DNA of 64,000 nt from JAENVT01 sp963805445 (GCA_963805445.1 CAWDUI010000008.1:16503-80502), one strand, 5' to 3'; positions 1-8,614 are shown, numbered from the stretch's first letter. Notes: a model not told the origin generated them from the letters alone. Numbers and translations are program-made.

Positions 1-305
1 GGGTCGACGGCCTGGTCCGGCATCTCGGCGCGCAAGGCGATCTCGAGATCGTGCTTGCCCGGCTCATTGCTGACTTGGAGGAACTCGAGAGCACCATCGA
101 TGTCGCCGGTGCTCTGCAGATAGAGCGCCAGCCGGTACGACGCCAGGCTGGACTCCGGACTGCCCGATACACCGCTCATCACCGATCGATACAAGACGTG
201 GGCCTCCTCGGTGCGGGTGTCGTTCCACAGCCGATCGGCCTCGTGCATGTATTCGGTGAGTTGCTCCGCAGATTGCGGGATCGCGGTCGGGTCGTCGATG
301 GCCAT
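1..305 (-). CDS. TPR-like hypothetical protein, partial (C-terminus beyond the window)
   Basis: An ATG at 305 opens a frame that stays open for 101 codons to the left edge, so only the N-terminal part is visible. The residues are helix-rich and acidic, beginning MAIDDPTAIPQSAEQLTEYM. They include an alternating pattern of Leu/Ala/Tyr at helix spacing (SLASYRLALYLQSTGDIDGA at about residues 53-72) that resembles tetratricopeptide repeats. No catalytic motif is seen. The next gene on the same strand ends at 377, so the two may be co-transcribed. I do not recognise the family beyond the TPR resemblance. Confidence 0.6.
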   Translation of the reverse strand, partial: MAIDDPTAIPQSAEQLTEYMHEADRLWNDTRTEEAHVLYRSVMSGVSGSPESSLASYRLALYLQSTGDIDGALEFLQVSNEPGKHDLEIALRAEMPDQAVD

Positions 306-376
306 TTCGGCAGTATCAACAAACCGGGCGCGATGTCAATCCCTGCCGGCGAACTGTGCCCCTCCCTGCAGCCGGG

Positions 377-1108
377 TCACCGTCCGTAGACCGAGACGTG
401 CAGGCTGCTTGTCGCGGTGAACGGCTCGCACTTCCAGCCACCCCATCGGTCTCGAAGGCGCAGTCCCGCGATTCGCGCCATGAGGTCGAGCTCCGTCGGC
501 CATGCGTATCGGCAGACGATGGGACTGAGGGTCACGCCGCGGCGTGACAGGGAAACATGGCTCTCGTCGAGCGTCTGGAGCACCGGATCGTGGCGCGCCA
601 CGTCGAGCCGGACTTCGTCCACACTGATCGCCTCGGCATCGACGTACTGATCGTTGCGCAACCGGTGCAAGAACGTGGGGACAAATGCCTCGATCACAAA
701 GGAGCCGTCGTGGGTGAGGTGCGTTGCCACGTTCTGGAAGCAGCGAACCTGCGCGTCCTGCGTCAACAGGTTGAACAACGTGTTGAAGACCACGTACACC
801 AGTCGGTAGGTGCCAGAGACCGGTACCTCGGCAAAGTCGCCGATCGTGACCGGGATCGACTCGCCTCCCGGCTTGGCCCGCAATCGGGCGACCATGGCAG
901 GAGAGATGTCGACGCCGTCCACCGGCACGCCCCGACCGGCGAGGGGAACCCCGATTCGCCCTGTCCCGATGGCCAACTCGAGGGCGCGGCCGCCGGCGGC
1001 CAACTCGGCAAGGAACGCAACCGCATCGACCTCGTCGCCGCGCGGCTCGTCGTCGTAGGTAGCAGCGACATCCGCACCGAAGCTGTTCGCTGGGTCGAAG
1101 TCCTTCAC
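377..1108 (-). CDS. class I SAM-dependent methyltransferase
   Basis: This 243-residue protein has a Rossmann methyltransferase fold. Motif I is ALELAIGTGRIGVPLA at about residues 41-56, followed by an acidic residue at the end of strand 2 (VDGVDIS) that would bind the SAM ribose. The frame is open upstream to 1144, but I prefer the GTG at 1108 because the protein then begins VKDFDPANSFGADVAATYD, typical of this small-molecule methyltransferase group. The substrate cannot be told. It lies downstream of pheT on the same strand after about 57 bases; a weak hairpin (ACTTC...GAAGT then an AT-rich stretch) follows pheT, so it may be a separate unit. Confidence 0.75.
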   Translation of the reverse strand: MKDFDPANSFGADVAATYDDEPRGDEVDAVAFLAELAAGGRALELAIGTGRIGVPLAGRGVPVDGVDISPAMVARLRAKPGGESIPVTIGDFAEVPVSGTYRLVYVVFNTLFNLLTQDAQVRCFQNVATHLTHDGSFVIEAFVPTFLHRLRNDQYVDAEAISVDEVRLDVARHDPVLQTLDESHVSLSRRGVTLSPIVCRYAWPTELDLMARIAGLRLRDRWGGWKCEPFTATSSLHVSVYGR

Positions 1109-1165
1109 AGGTGAGATACGACCGCATTCGCGCCGGCCGCGCAACCGAATAAATACTTCCGATCG

Positions 1166-3514
1166 CTACCGAAGTGTTGCGCCGAGCTTGCCGACGCCCG
1201 CCACGACCTTGTTGCGAATTTCGGTCAGTTCGGTGTCGCTGAGCGTGTGATCGAGCGCCTGCAACCGGAGGCGGTACGCCAGGCTTCGGGCGTCGCCCGG
1301 CAGGCCCGGGCCGCGATAGACGTCGAACAACGCCACGTCGACCAGGAGCGCACCGGCGGCCTGCTTGATCGCCTTCTCGACCTTCTCTGCGATCACCGAG
1401 TCCGGGGTGGCGAATGCGAGATCGAGATCGCTCGACGGAAAGCGACTGGTCGGCTTCCACGCCGGAACCTTGGCCTCGTTCGCCAGCACGACCGACAGGT
1501 TCAACTCGAGCAGAGCGACGCGCTCGTCGACACCGTAGGCATCGAGCACGTCGGGATGCACCTCCCCCACCACGCCGATCACATCGCGACCGACCGACAG
1601 CGTCGCCGAACGCGTGGGATGCAGGCCCGCCGGCGGATTCGACTGGTCGACCCTCGCCCCGAACCCCATCGTCGACACGATCTCGCGCCATACCGCCATT
1701 GCCGCCAGAGCATCGCGACCGGCCAGGACGATCGCCAACTCTTCGTACTCCGCGGGCAGTTCCCCATCACCGGGCGGGTACGCATGACCGATCTCGAAGA
1801 GGCTGACTTCCGGCCGCCGATGCGACTCGTTGAATGCGACCGCCTTCAGCAGCCCGGGACGCAAGGACGTGCGCAGGACGCTCTCCTCCGCCACCAGTGA
1901 GTTCACGATCCGCACGGCCGGCCCGCCGAGCCCGGCCCGGATCAAATCGTCGTCGGCCAAGAATGGATTGGGCATGACCTCGTCGAGCCCCAGACCCAGC
2001 AGCACGTCACGCAGCCGGCGCCGGCGGGCCTGCACCGGCGACAGGCGGCCATGCATGGCCGACTTCGGCACCGTCTTGCCGACGTTGCCGTAGCCGTACT
2101 GACGGGCGACCTCTTCGATGATGTCGACCTCGGCAGTGCAATCCGGGCGCCACGACGGAACAGCGACCGTCAGCGTGTCCTGGCCCTCGGCCAGAAAGCC
2201 CAGCCCGCTGATCAGCCCGCAGATCTGCACACTCGTCAGTGAGGTGCCGAGCAGCGCGTTGACCTTGGCGACACGCACGTCGATCACCGGCGCAACCGGG
2301 AGGTGCGCTGAACGGGCGTCGACCATTCCCTCGTGCACCACGAGGTCAGGACACGTGAGCCGAAGCAGTTCGACGAAGCGGGCGATGGCGACCGGCATGC
2401 CGAGGGGGTCGACGCCGCGGTCGAAACGGACCGACGCCTCGCTGCGCAGGCCGAGTCGGCCGGCGCTCTTGGCCAGGCCGAGCGGCTCGAACCAGGCGAT
2501 CTCGAGGGCAATGGTGTTGGTCGTTTCGCTGATCTCGCTGTCGAGACCGCCCATGATTCCACCGACACCGATCGGAGTGTCCGTCGCGTCACAGATCAGG
2601 AGGTCTTCACTGGTGAAGGTGCGCTCGATGCCGTCGAGGGTGACCATGGTTTCACCGTCTCGGGCGCAGCGCACGCGGAAGCCGCCCCCGCCCAGCGTGT
2701 CGAGGTCGTATGCGTGGTTCGGCTGGTTGCGCTCGAGCATCACGTAGTTGCTGACGTCGACGACGTTGTTGATCGATCGCATGCCGGCGGCAGCCAGTCG
2801 CCGCGCGATCCAATTGGGTGACGAGGTGACGTGCAGCCCGCTGATCACCGTACTGGTGAACCGGGCACAGCGATCGCCGTCGATCAACTCGACGGTTGCT
2901 TGGCGCGTCGGCGCCCCGGCCGTCGCCGCGACCGTGCTGGTCGGAGCCGCGAGCGGTAGTGCCAGGCGCGCCGCGACCTGACGGGCGACGCCGAGGTAGC
3001 CCCAGCAATCCGGCAGGTTGCGCGTCACGTCGAGGTCGTACACGGTTTCGGGAGCGAGACCGAGGGCTTCGCCGTACGGCACGCCGAGCGGCGTGCCCGC
3101 AGGGAGGATCACGATGCCGGTGTGATCGTCGCCGAGGCCCAACTCGCTCGCCGAGCACAGCATGCCGTCGCTCTGAATGCCGAGGATGGGCTTCGGCTCG
3201 ATCACCCGGCCATCAGGCATCGCTGTGCCTGGTGTGGCCAGGGGAACGATGTCGTCGGCGTGCATGTTGAAGGCACCGCACCACACGTGCCGCTCGAGTC
3301 CATCACCGGTCTCGACGAACACGCGGTGGACCTTGGCTGCGTCGGGATGTCGCTCGGTGCGAACGACGCGCGCCGTGATGACGCCCGTAACCGTCGCGCC
3401 GACCTGGAGAACCTCGTCGACCACCAGGCCGAGATCCGACATGGTGTCTGCGATCATGTCGACGTCGTCGCCGACGGGAACGAGCTCGTTGAGCCACGAG
3501 TGAACGATCTTCAT
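1166..3514 (-). CDS. pheT: phenylalanine-tRNA ligase beta subunit
   Basis: PheT pairs with PheS to form the alpha2-beta2 enzyme that charges tRNA-Phe in the cytoplasm. The 782-residue length is normal. The N-terminal EMAP/OB tRNA-binding domain covers about residues 40-150. The B3/B4 editing domain and B5 region follow, then a catalytic-like core (RRRLRDVLLGLGLDEVMPNP). The C-terminal FDX-ACB anticodon-binding domain ends the protein (SRFPSSDLDLAFATPDSV near residue 690). The frame is open to 3700, but the true start is the ATG at 3514, which overlaps the pheS stop as TGATG. This gives MKIVHSWLNELVPV, the standard PheT N-terminus. The gene is intact. Confidence 0.97.
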   Translation of the reverse strand: MKIVHSWLNELVPVGDDVDMIADTMSDLGLVVDEVLQVGATVTGVITARVVRTERHPDAAKVHRVFVETGDGLERHVWCGAFNMHADDIVPLATPGTAMPDGRVIEPKPILGIQSDGMLCSASELGLGDDHTGIVILPAGTPLGVPYGEALGLAPETVYDLDVTRNLPDCWGYLGVARQVAARLALPLAAPTSTVAATAGAPTRQATVELIDGDRCARFTSTVISGLHVTSSPNWIARRLAAAGMRSINNVVDVSNYVMLERNQPNHAYDLDTLGGGGFRVRCARDGETMVTLDGIERTFTSEDLLICDATDTPIGVGGIMGGLDSEISETTNTIALEIAWFEPLGLAKSAGRLGLRSEASVRFDRGVDPLGMPVAIARFVELLRLTCPDLVVHEGMVDARSAHLPVAPVIDVRVAKVNALLGTSLTSVQICGLISGLGFLAEGQDTLTVAVPSWRPDCTAEVDIIEEVARQYGYGNVGKTVPKSAMHGRLSPVQARRRRLRDVLLGLGLDEVMPNPFLADDDLIRAGLGGPAVRIVNSLVAEESVLRTSLRPGLLKAVAFNESHRRPEVSLFEIGHAYPPGDGELPAEYEELAIVLAGRDALAAMAVWREIVSTMGFGARVDQSNPPAGLHPTRSATLSVGRDVIGVVGEVHPDVLDAYGVDERVALLELNLSVVLANEAKVPAWKPTSRFPSSDLDLAFATPDSVIAEKVEKAIKQAAGALLVDVALFDVYRGPGLPGDARSLAYRLRLQALDHTLSDTELTEIRNKVVAGVGKLGATLR

Positions 3515-4515
3515 CAGAACTGCTCCACGAAACGAACGTCGTTGCTGAACATCTCGCGCACGTCGCCGATGCCATGGCGTTCCTTGGCCATGCGATCGAT
3601 GCCGAAACCGAAGGCGAAGCCGCTCCATTCCTCCGGGTCGAGACCACCGGCACGCAGGACGTTGGGATGGACCATGCCACTCCCACCGAGCTCGAGCCAC
3701 TCACCGGATGGGGTCTGGATGTCGAACTCGGCCGACGGCTCGGTGAACGGGAAGTAGCTCGGCCGGAGGCGCGAGCCGAAATCGGCGCCGAAGAACGCCT
3801 TGGTGAACGCGTCGATCGTGCCCGCCAGATCGGCAAGCGTGATGCCTCGATCGATCACCAGCCCCTCGAGTTGGTGGAAGACGGCGAGGTGCGTGGCGTC
3901 GGTTGTCTCGTTTCGAAACACCCGACCGGGCATGATCATGTAGATCGGCGGCGGCAGCGTCTGCATCACGCGGATCTGCACGGGTGAGGTATGTGTTCGC
4001 AGGACCGTGGGGCCGGCGGTGCCGTGCTCGACGTAGAACGTGTCGTGCATGCTTCGCGCCGGATGATCGACGGGCATGTTCAGCGCTTCGAAGTTGTACC
4101 AATCGGTCTCGACGTGTGGGCCCTCGGCGACCTGGAAGCCGAGTCCGATGAACACGTCTTCGAGACGTTCCCACGCCTGCGTCACCACGTGTGCGTGGCC
4201 GCGCTGGGGCCTCGACATCACCTCGGTGAGGTCGAGTCGCTCGGCTGCCAACTGCACCACACGTTCGGCCGCTGCCAGTTCGCGTCGGCGCCGGTCGAGA
4301 CCGTCGGCGACGCTCGCTGTCGCGTCGTTGACCGCCTGCCCGGCCGCCTTCTTCTCGTCGACCGTCGGCAGTGCGCCGAGGCCCGTCTTGAACGCAGCGA
4401 AGGGGCCGCGCTTGCCCAGCAACTCCGTCTCCAGGGCGCGTACTTCCTCTGCGGTTGTCGCCTGGCCGATCCGCGCCAGTGCCGCATCACCCGCCTGCTT
4501 CACCTGTTCGATCAT
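3514..4515 (-). CDS. pheS: phenylalanine-tRNA ligase alpha subunit
   Basis: PheS is the catalytic class II subunit of phenylalanyl-tRNA synthetase. It has an N-terminal coiled coil (about residues 1-85). Motif 2 contains GRVFRNETTDATHLAVFHQLEG, and motif 3 is the glycine-rich GFAFGFGIDRMAKERHGI near the C-terminus. I chose the ATG at 4515 (MIEQVKQAG) over the upstream GTG at 4521, because an AGGAG Shine-Dalgarno lies about 9 bases before the ATG but only about 3 before the GTG. Translation of pheT is coupled through the TGATG overlap. The gene is intact, 333 residues. Confidence 0.96.
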   Translation of the reverse strand: MIEQVKQAGDAALARIGQATTAEEVRALETELLGKRGPFAAFKTGLGALPTVDEKKAAGQAVNDATASVADGLDRRRRELAAAERVVQLAAERLDLTEVMSRPQRGHAHVVTQAWERLEDVFIGLGFQVAEGPHVETDWYNFEALNMPVDHPARSMHDTFYVEHGTAGPTVLRTHTSPVQIRVMQTLPPPIYMIMPGRVFRNETTDATHLAVFHQLEGLVIDRGITLADLAGTIDAFTKAFFGADFGSRLRPSYFPFTEPSAEFDIQTPSGEWLELGGSGMVHPNVLRAGGLDPEEWSGFAFGFGIDRMAKERHGIGDVREMFSNDVRFVEQF

Positions 4516-4604
4516 CCCCACACTCTCCTCACGACATCACACGACATTGGGCGCAAACCCCCCGAGCGAATGAGGCGGCGAGACGTCAGCGAGTCAGCGC
4601 GCAA

Positions 4605-4623
4605 CCCCGAGCAACGCCCGGGG
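4605..4623 (-). other. GC-rich hairpin in the pheS leader
   Basis: On the minus-strand RNA, CCCCGGGC and GCUCGGGG form an 8-base-pair stem with one G-U pair around a 3-base GUU loop. There is no U-run, so it is not a canonical terminator. A second copy of GCUCGGGG lies downstream (4558-4567) and could pair with the same left arm, giving two alternative stems. It may act as an attenuator or simply stabilise an RNA end between the upstream rRNA methyltransferase gene and pheS. Confidence 0.4.
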
Positions 4624-4656
4624 GCACCGAAATCGCCGATCGACCATCGACACATC

Positions 4657-5390
4657 CTAGACAGTGCTCCGTTGCCGGGCCACTTCGAATAGCAGCACCG
4701 TCGCAGCCATCGCCACGTTGAGGCTCTCCGCCGGGCCGGCGTGCGGGATGGTGACCCACTGCTCGATGGCGACGTCGGCATCGAGGCCGTGCGCCTCGTT
4801 CCCGACGACGACCGCAACTCGGCCGTGGTACACCGGGTCGGTGTAGACGTCGCCGCGATGTGACGATGTGCCCACGAGGCGAAATCCCGACAACGAATCG
4901 AGGCTTGCCTCGACGACCGGGATGCGGAACAGCGACCCGGCGCTGGCCCTGACCACTTTGGGGTTGTACGGATCGACCGAGCCGGGCGTCAGCACCACGC
5001 CATCGGCGCCAGCGGCCTCCGCCGAGCGAATGATCGTGCCGGCGTTGCCGGGATCACCGAGCCGATCGGCGACGAGCACGAACGACGCATCGGCGGCCAG
5101 AGCGCTGGCTGCGCATCGACACGACTGCCAACACTGGCTGCGGCGACTCCGTCGAGGCAACCCGCTCCATCACGTTCGGGGCCAGACGCGTGCCGGGGCG
5201 CGTCGACGTCGACGGTCGTACCGGGAGCGACGTAACAGCCCTCGACGACCCAGCCGGCATCGATCGCCTGACGGAGCAACCCCAGACCTTCGACCACGAA
5301 CACGCCCTCGGCGTAACGAGAACTGCGGCGCCCCAAGAGGCGCCGCAGCCGTTGAACCCGAGGGTTCGAAAACGTGAGTTGTTCGCTCAG
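4657..5390 (-). CDS. TrmH/SpoU-family RNA methyltransferase (frameshifted in this sequence)
   Basis: SPOUT-fold 2'-O-ribose methyltransferase of the rRNA/tRNA TrmH group. The N-terminal substrate-binding part reads SEQLTFSNPRVQRLRRLLGR ... YAEGVFVVEGLGLLRQAIDA. The SAM-binding knot carries LVADRLGDPGNAGTIIRSAEA, VVGNEAHGL and a C-terminal IPHAGPAESLNVAMAATVL. These parts lie in three frames; shifts near 5185 and 5110 restore a protein of normal length (about 244 codons, length remainder fitting two extra bases). The reading frame enters at about 5390, overlapping the rplT stop. The only visible start there is CTG, so the exact start is uncertain. This position between rplT and pheS is usual for the family. 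Confidence 0.85.
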
Positions 5391-5740
5391 AGAGCAGCCT
5401 TGGCCGCGTCGGTCAACGCCGTGAACGCCACGGCATCTGTGACGGCCAGGTCGGCCATGACCTTGCGGTCCACCTCGATGCCGGCAGCATTCAATCCAGC
5501 GATGAAGCGGCTGTAGCTGATGTCGTTGAGACGGCAGGCGGCGTTGATCCGCTGGATCCACAGACGGCGGAACTCGCCCTTCTTCGCACGACGGTCGCGG
5601 AAGGCATACTGCCCACTCTTCATGACCTGTTCGTTGGCCGCCCGCACCGAGCGACTCTTGTTGCCGTAGTAGCCCTTGGCTCGCTCCAGCACCTGCTTGC
5701 GGTGCTTCTTCGAACCAACGGCGCGCTTTACACGAGCCAT
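5387..5740 (-). CDS. rplT: 50S ribosomal protein L20
   Basis: L20 is a primary 23S rRNA-binding protein needed for early 50S assembly. The 117-residue, strongly basic sequence begins MARVKRAVGSKKHRKQVLER and contains the conserved SRSVRAANEQVMKSGQYAFR and RRLWIQRINAACRLN blocks. It is intact and follows rpmI after 27 bases in the standard infC-rpmI-rplT operon. In other bacteria L20 or IF-3 feeds back on this operon, but no L20-type leader can be identified here. Confidence 0.98.
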   Translation of the reverse strand: MARVKRAVGSKKHRKQVLERAKGYYGNKSRSVRAANEQVMKSGQYAFRDRRAKKGEFRRLWIQRINAACRLNDISYSRFIAGLNAAGIEVDRKVMADLAVTDAVAFTALTDAAKAAL

Positions 5741-5767
5741 TTCACTCTCTCCTTGTCGTTCTCTGAG

Positions 5768-5965
5768 TCAGCGTTCGCCGAGCAGGCGCTTGATCTTCTT
5801 CGCATCGCCAGGATGCACGGCCACCATTCCGTCGAGGCGACGGGTGCGTGTCGACGGCTTCTTCTCGAAGAGGTGCTGTCGGTTCTGCTGCAGGCGCCGG
5901 AGCTTGCCGGTGCCGGTCTTACTGAACCGCTTGGCCGCGGTCTTGCTGGTCTTCATCTTGGGCAT
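5768..5965 (-). CDS. rpmI: 50S ribosomal protein L35
   Basis: L35 is a small basic protein of the large ribosomal subunit. The 65 residues begin MPKMKTSKTAAKRFSKTGTG and end KIKRLLGER, with the usual LRRLQQNRQHLFEKKPSTRTRRLDG middle. It is intact, 31 bases downstream of infC and 27 upstream of rplT. Confidence 0.97.
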   Translation of the reverse strand: MPKMKTSKTAAKRFSKTGTGKLRRLQQNRQHLFEKKPSTRTRRLDGMVAVHPGDAKKIKRLLGER

Positions 5966-5996
5966 CGTGTGATTCCTTGTTGGGTGATCGTGGTGA

Positions 5997-6701
5997 TCAG
6001 GCCGGGTCGACCGTTTCCACGACCGCTTCCGCTACCGGTTCAGCCGGTGCCTGTTGGGTTGGTTGTTGTTCTTCTGCTTGTTCTGGCTGCGCCGGCGCCG
6101 ATTCGCCGTCAGCGGCCGCATCTCGAGACGCCGGGCCGTCGTGCGCCGCCCGTGGTTCGTGCGGTTTCTTGACGACAGCCTTCTTTTCAGGAGCCAGGAC
6201 CATGGTCATGTTGCGGCCTTCCAGCCGAGCCATGGTCTCCACCTTGCCGTGTGTACCGATTTGTTCGATCACTGCATCGAGGATCCGCGAGCCGAGTTCG
6301 GGATGGGCCATCTCTCGACCCCTGAACTGCAGCGTGACCTTGACCTTGTGGCCGTCTGCAAGGAAGTCCTGCATGTGACGCACTTTGGTGTCGAAATCGC
6401 CCTTGCCGATCTTGGGACGGAACTTCACTTCCTTGATCGAGACCTGAATGGTCTTCTTGCGCGATTCCTTGGCCTTCTGGCTTTCCTCGTACCGAAACTT
6501 TCCGTAGTCCATGATCCGGCACACCGGTGGGTTCGCCATCGGTGCCACCTCGACGAGATCGAGGTCTTGCTGGCGGGCGAGAGCGAGCGCATCTGGCAGA
6601 TTCTTGATTCCAAGTTGGCTGCCGTCTGCGCCGATGAGACGAACCTCACGGGCGCGGATGCGGTCGTTGTACCGGTGCTCCGGTTGCTGCGGCGGTGCTA
6701 T
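5997..6701 (-). CDS. infC: translation initiation factor IF-3, apparent AUA start
   Basis: IF-3 binds the 30S subunit and discriminates against non-canonical start codons. The N-terminal domain (RYNDRIRAREVRLIGADGSQ ... LDLVEVAPMANPPVCRIMDYG) joins the C-terminal domain (KKTIQVSIKEVKFRPKIGKG ... RGREMAHPELG). A long Pro/Gln/Ala/Glu-rich tail of about 50 residues follows the usual end. The conserved N-terminal domain extends well upstream of the first ATG (6548). In that frame there is a TGA at 6708-6706 and no ATG, GTG, TTG or CTG before the conserved region. The only family-plausible start is the ATA at 6701, with an AGGA about 10 bases upstream. IF-3 genes elsewhere start at AUU, AUC or AUA and are autoregulated through this codon. 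Confidence 0.9.
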   Translation of the reverse strand: MAPPQQPEHRYNDRIRAREVRLIGADGSQLGIKNLPDALALARQQDLDLVEVAPMANPPVCRIMDYGKFRYEESQKAKESRKKTIQVSIKEVKFRPKIGKGDFDTKVRHMQDFLADGHKVKVTLQFRGREMAHPELGSRILDAVIEQIGTHGKVETMARLEGRNMTMVLAPEKKAVVKKPHEPRAAHDGPASRDAAADGESAPAQPEQAEEQQPTQQAPAEPVAEAVVETVDPA

Positions 6702-6911
6702 GGCTGATCAATCCTGTGCAATGGGTGGATCCCTTCCGATGTGTTTGGCTGCGAAGCCACCAACACGACGAAGAGAACCGCCACCAGGGACGGCCAATCG
6801 AGTGCTCGTGACCCGGACGCACGGTAGTTGGCGCATGTGTGGCCGGGTGGGGGTGTGCTGCAGGCAGCTACCCCACTTCGCGATGAGTTGTCGGCGGATA
6901 CGCTACCTCAG

Positions 6912-7229
6912 GTGAGCAGCGAAGACACCGATTCAGTGGTGGAAGACGCACAGAACGCGTTGAACGACGCCCGTGCCCGCCTGGCGGACATCCCTGCCGA
7001 GACCGTCGTGGTCAACCACGTGATGGGGCTGTACGAGTTGGCCGCCATCCATTTGGGCGCCGACCCGCCGCGCCTCGGGGAAGCGTCGCTGGCGATCGAC
7101 GCCGTGGCCTGCCTCGTCGAAGGCCTCGGTGAGCGCCTCGGGCCCGACTCCTCCACGCTGGTGGTGGCGCTGTCGAACATCCGCCTCGCCTTCGTCCAGA
7201 TCAAGGCCGCGCTCACCTCGGACCACTGA
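6912..7229 (+). CDS. DUF1844 family protein
   Basis: A small helical protein of 105 residues. Its core (VVNHVMGLYELAAIHLGADP ... LGEASLAIDAVACLVEGLGE ... LVVALSNIRLAFVQIK) matches the DUF1844 pattern found next to infC in many actinobacteria. The function of the family is not established. The frame is open further upstream, but the GTG at 6912 gives the usual acidic N-terminus (VSSEDTDSVVEDAQNALNDA). TACGCT lies about 7 bases before it, which could be a -10 element for a leaderless message. It is divergent from infC. Confidence 0.7.
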   Translation: MSSEDTDSVVEDAQNALNDARARLADIPAETVVVNHVMGLYELAAIHLGADPPRLGEASLAIDAVACLVEGLGERLGPDSSTLVVALSNIRLAFVQIKAALTSDH

Positions 7230-7510
7230 ACCGGCCGTAGGAGGGCTCGGCGTACCCTGCCGTCGATCACCTTCACGCCTTCCGAGCGAAGCTGTGCAGC
7301 CTGTTCGCGCTCGTGGCCGGGCACCAGACGCCCGACAGAGTTGACCACTCTCCACCACGGAACCTCTTCGTCGGTCGTGGCCAGGATTCGACCGACGAGT
7401 CGGGACAGCTTCGGGTAGCCGGCGTCGTCGGCGATGTCGCCGTAGGTGACCACCTCACCTTCACGCAACGAGCGGATCACGTCGAGGATCTGCTGATCGC
7501 GCTCGTTCAT
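7213..7510 (-). CDS. alkyltransferase-like (ATL) DNA-binding protein
   Basis: Shares the DNA-binding domain of O6-methylguanine-DNA methyltransferase: an N-terminal helix pair (ILDVIRSLREGEVVTYGDIA), the arginine-finger region and the active-site region PWWRVVNSVGRLVPG at about residues 50-64. The acceptor Cys of the true PCHR motif is Trp here, so it is an ATL, a protein that binds alkylated guanine and hands it to nucleotide excision repair. As written, the frame runs on to 6908 through the opposite DUF1844 gene. One extra base would end it at 7213, giving a normal length of about 98 residues and a short convergent overlap. It is coupled to the upstream small gene by an ATGA overlap. Confidence 0.75.
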
Positions 7511-7701
7511 GTCGTGACGACGTGCGCCGCTTCATACCGTCCGAGCTTGCAGATCAGATCGAAGTCGACGTCGGCACCGACGGGGATGTCGCGGCTGCCG
7601 TCGGCAATGACGATGCAGTGGAACGGCACGATCCACCCGTCGTCGCGAGTGATCTCACCGAGCCCGACCTCGCGATCGAAGGCCGTGACCGTGCCGCGCA
7701 C
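7507..7701 (-). CDS. cold-shock-domain-like small protein
   Basis: A 64-residue protein starting at the GTG at 7701, 1 base after the hisG stop (TGAAGTG). It reads VRGTVTAFDREVGLGEITRD then DGWIVPFHCIVIADGSRDIP. This resembles the RNA-binding RNP1/RNP2 strands of cold-shock domains (G-x-V-x-x-F-D ... G-x-G-x-I ... D-x-F-x-H). It lacks the usual KGFGFI motif, so RNA binding is an inference. The gene overlaps the downstream ATL gene by ATGA and is therefore part of a hisG operon. Confidence 0.65.
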   Translation of the reverse strand: MRGTVTAFDREVGLGEITRDDGWIVPFHCIVIADGSRDIPVGADVDFDLICKLGRYEAAHVVTT

Positions 7702-7702
7702 T

Positions 7703-8575
7703 TCAGGCAACGATCTTGCTGATCGGCAACTCCAATATGTCGGAGGCGCCGGCGTCTTTGAGCTCGGGGATGAGCGTGTTGATCGTTCGCTTCTCGACGA
7801 CCGACTCGATGGCGTAGCCGCCGCCGGCAAGCTCGCTGATCGTCGGCGACTTGGCGGAAGGCAGCACGGCAAGAACGGCCTTGAAGTGATCCGTGTCCAC
7901 GTTGAGCTTGACCAGCACCTTGCCTCGGGCATCGAGCGTTCCGAGCAGCAAGGTCATCAACTGGTTCATCGCGTGCAACTTTGCGGGATCGTCGAACGAT
8001 GCCTTGTTGACCACCATCTCCGTGTAGCTGACCAGCACCGTGTCGATGATCCGCAGCCCCGCGGCGCGCAGCGCCCTGCCGGTCTCGGTGATCTCGACAA
8101 CACAGTCGGCGATGTCGGGGATCTTGGCCTCGGTCGCTCCGTACGACAGCCGAACGTCGGCCGCGATGCCCTTGGAGGTGAAGTACCGCTCGGTCAGCTT
8201 GGGGTACTCGCTGGTCACGCGCACTCCCTGAGGCAGGTCCTCGACGCGTTGGGCCGGCGAATCAGCGGCAACTGCGGCGACGACCTGAACCGGGTTGGCC
8301 GTGGCCTTGCTGTAGCGCAACTCGCCGAGGCTGACGACGTCACTGCCGGTCTCTTCGACCCAGTCGCGTCCGGTGATGCCGAAGTCGAACAGTCCCTCGG
8401 CGACGTAGATCGGGATCTCCTGCGGTCGCAGGATGCGCACGTCGGCAATGCGGGGATCGTCGACGGTGGCCTTGTAGTCCACTGCCGACGAGCGGACCAC
8501 GGGAAGGTCGGCCGCGGCGAACAGCTCGAGCGTGGCCTTCTCCAACGAACCCTTGGGGAGCACCAGCCTCAACAC
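7703..8575 (-). CDS. hisG: ATP phosphoribosyltransferase (long form)
   Basis: HisG catalyses the first step of histidine synthesis, joining ATP and PRPP. The 290-residue length indicates the long form with a C-terminal regulatory domain (about residues 215-290) that binds histidine for feedback inhibition. The catalytic part begins MLRLVLPKGSLEKATLELFA. It has the phosphate-binding GITGRD at residues 66-71 and DCVVEITETGRALR around 158-170 (PRPP loop). It is intact and heads a short operon with two small downstream genes; hisE is not in the window. Confidence 0.96.
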   Translation of the reverse strand: MLRLVLPKGSLEKATLELFAAADLPVVRSSAVDYKATVDDPRIADVRILRPQEIPIYVAEGLFDFGITGRDWVEETGSDVVSLGELRYSKATANPVQVVAAVAADSPAQRVEDLPQGVRVTSEYPKLTERYFTSKGIAADVRLSYGATEAKIPDIADCVVEITETGRALRAAGLRIIDTVLVSYTEMVVNKASFDDPAKLHAMNQLMTLLLGTLDARGKVLVKLNVDTDHFKAVLAVLPSAKSPTISELAGGGYAIESVVEKRTINTLIPELKDAGASDILELPISKIVA

Positions 8576-8614
8576 CGGCAGCAGGCTATCGGCCCCACAT
8601 CGCGGCAGCGCGGC

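Noticed and set aside
4512..4670. Phe-attenuator leader peptide before pheS (MCRWSIGDFG...)
   Set aside because: The frame exists and ends near the pheS start, but it holds a single Phe codon and no terminator hairpin with a U-run, so Phe-dependent attenuation is not supported.
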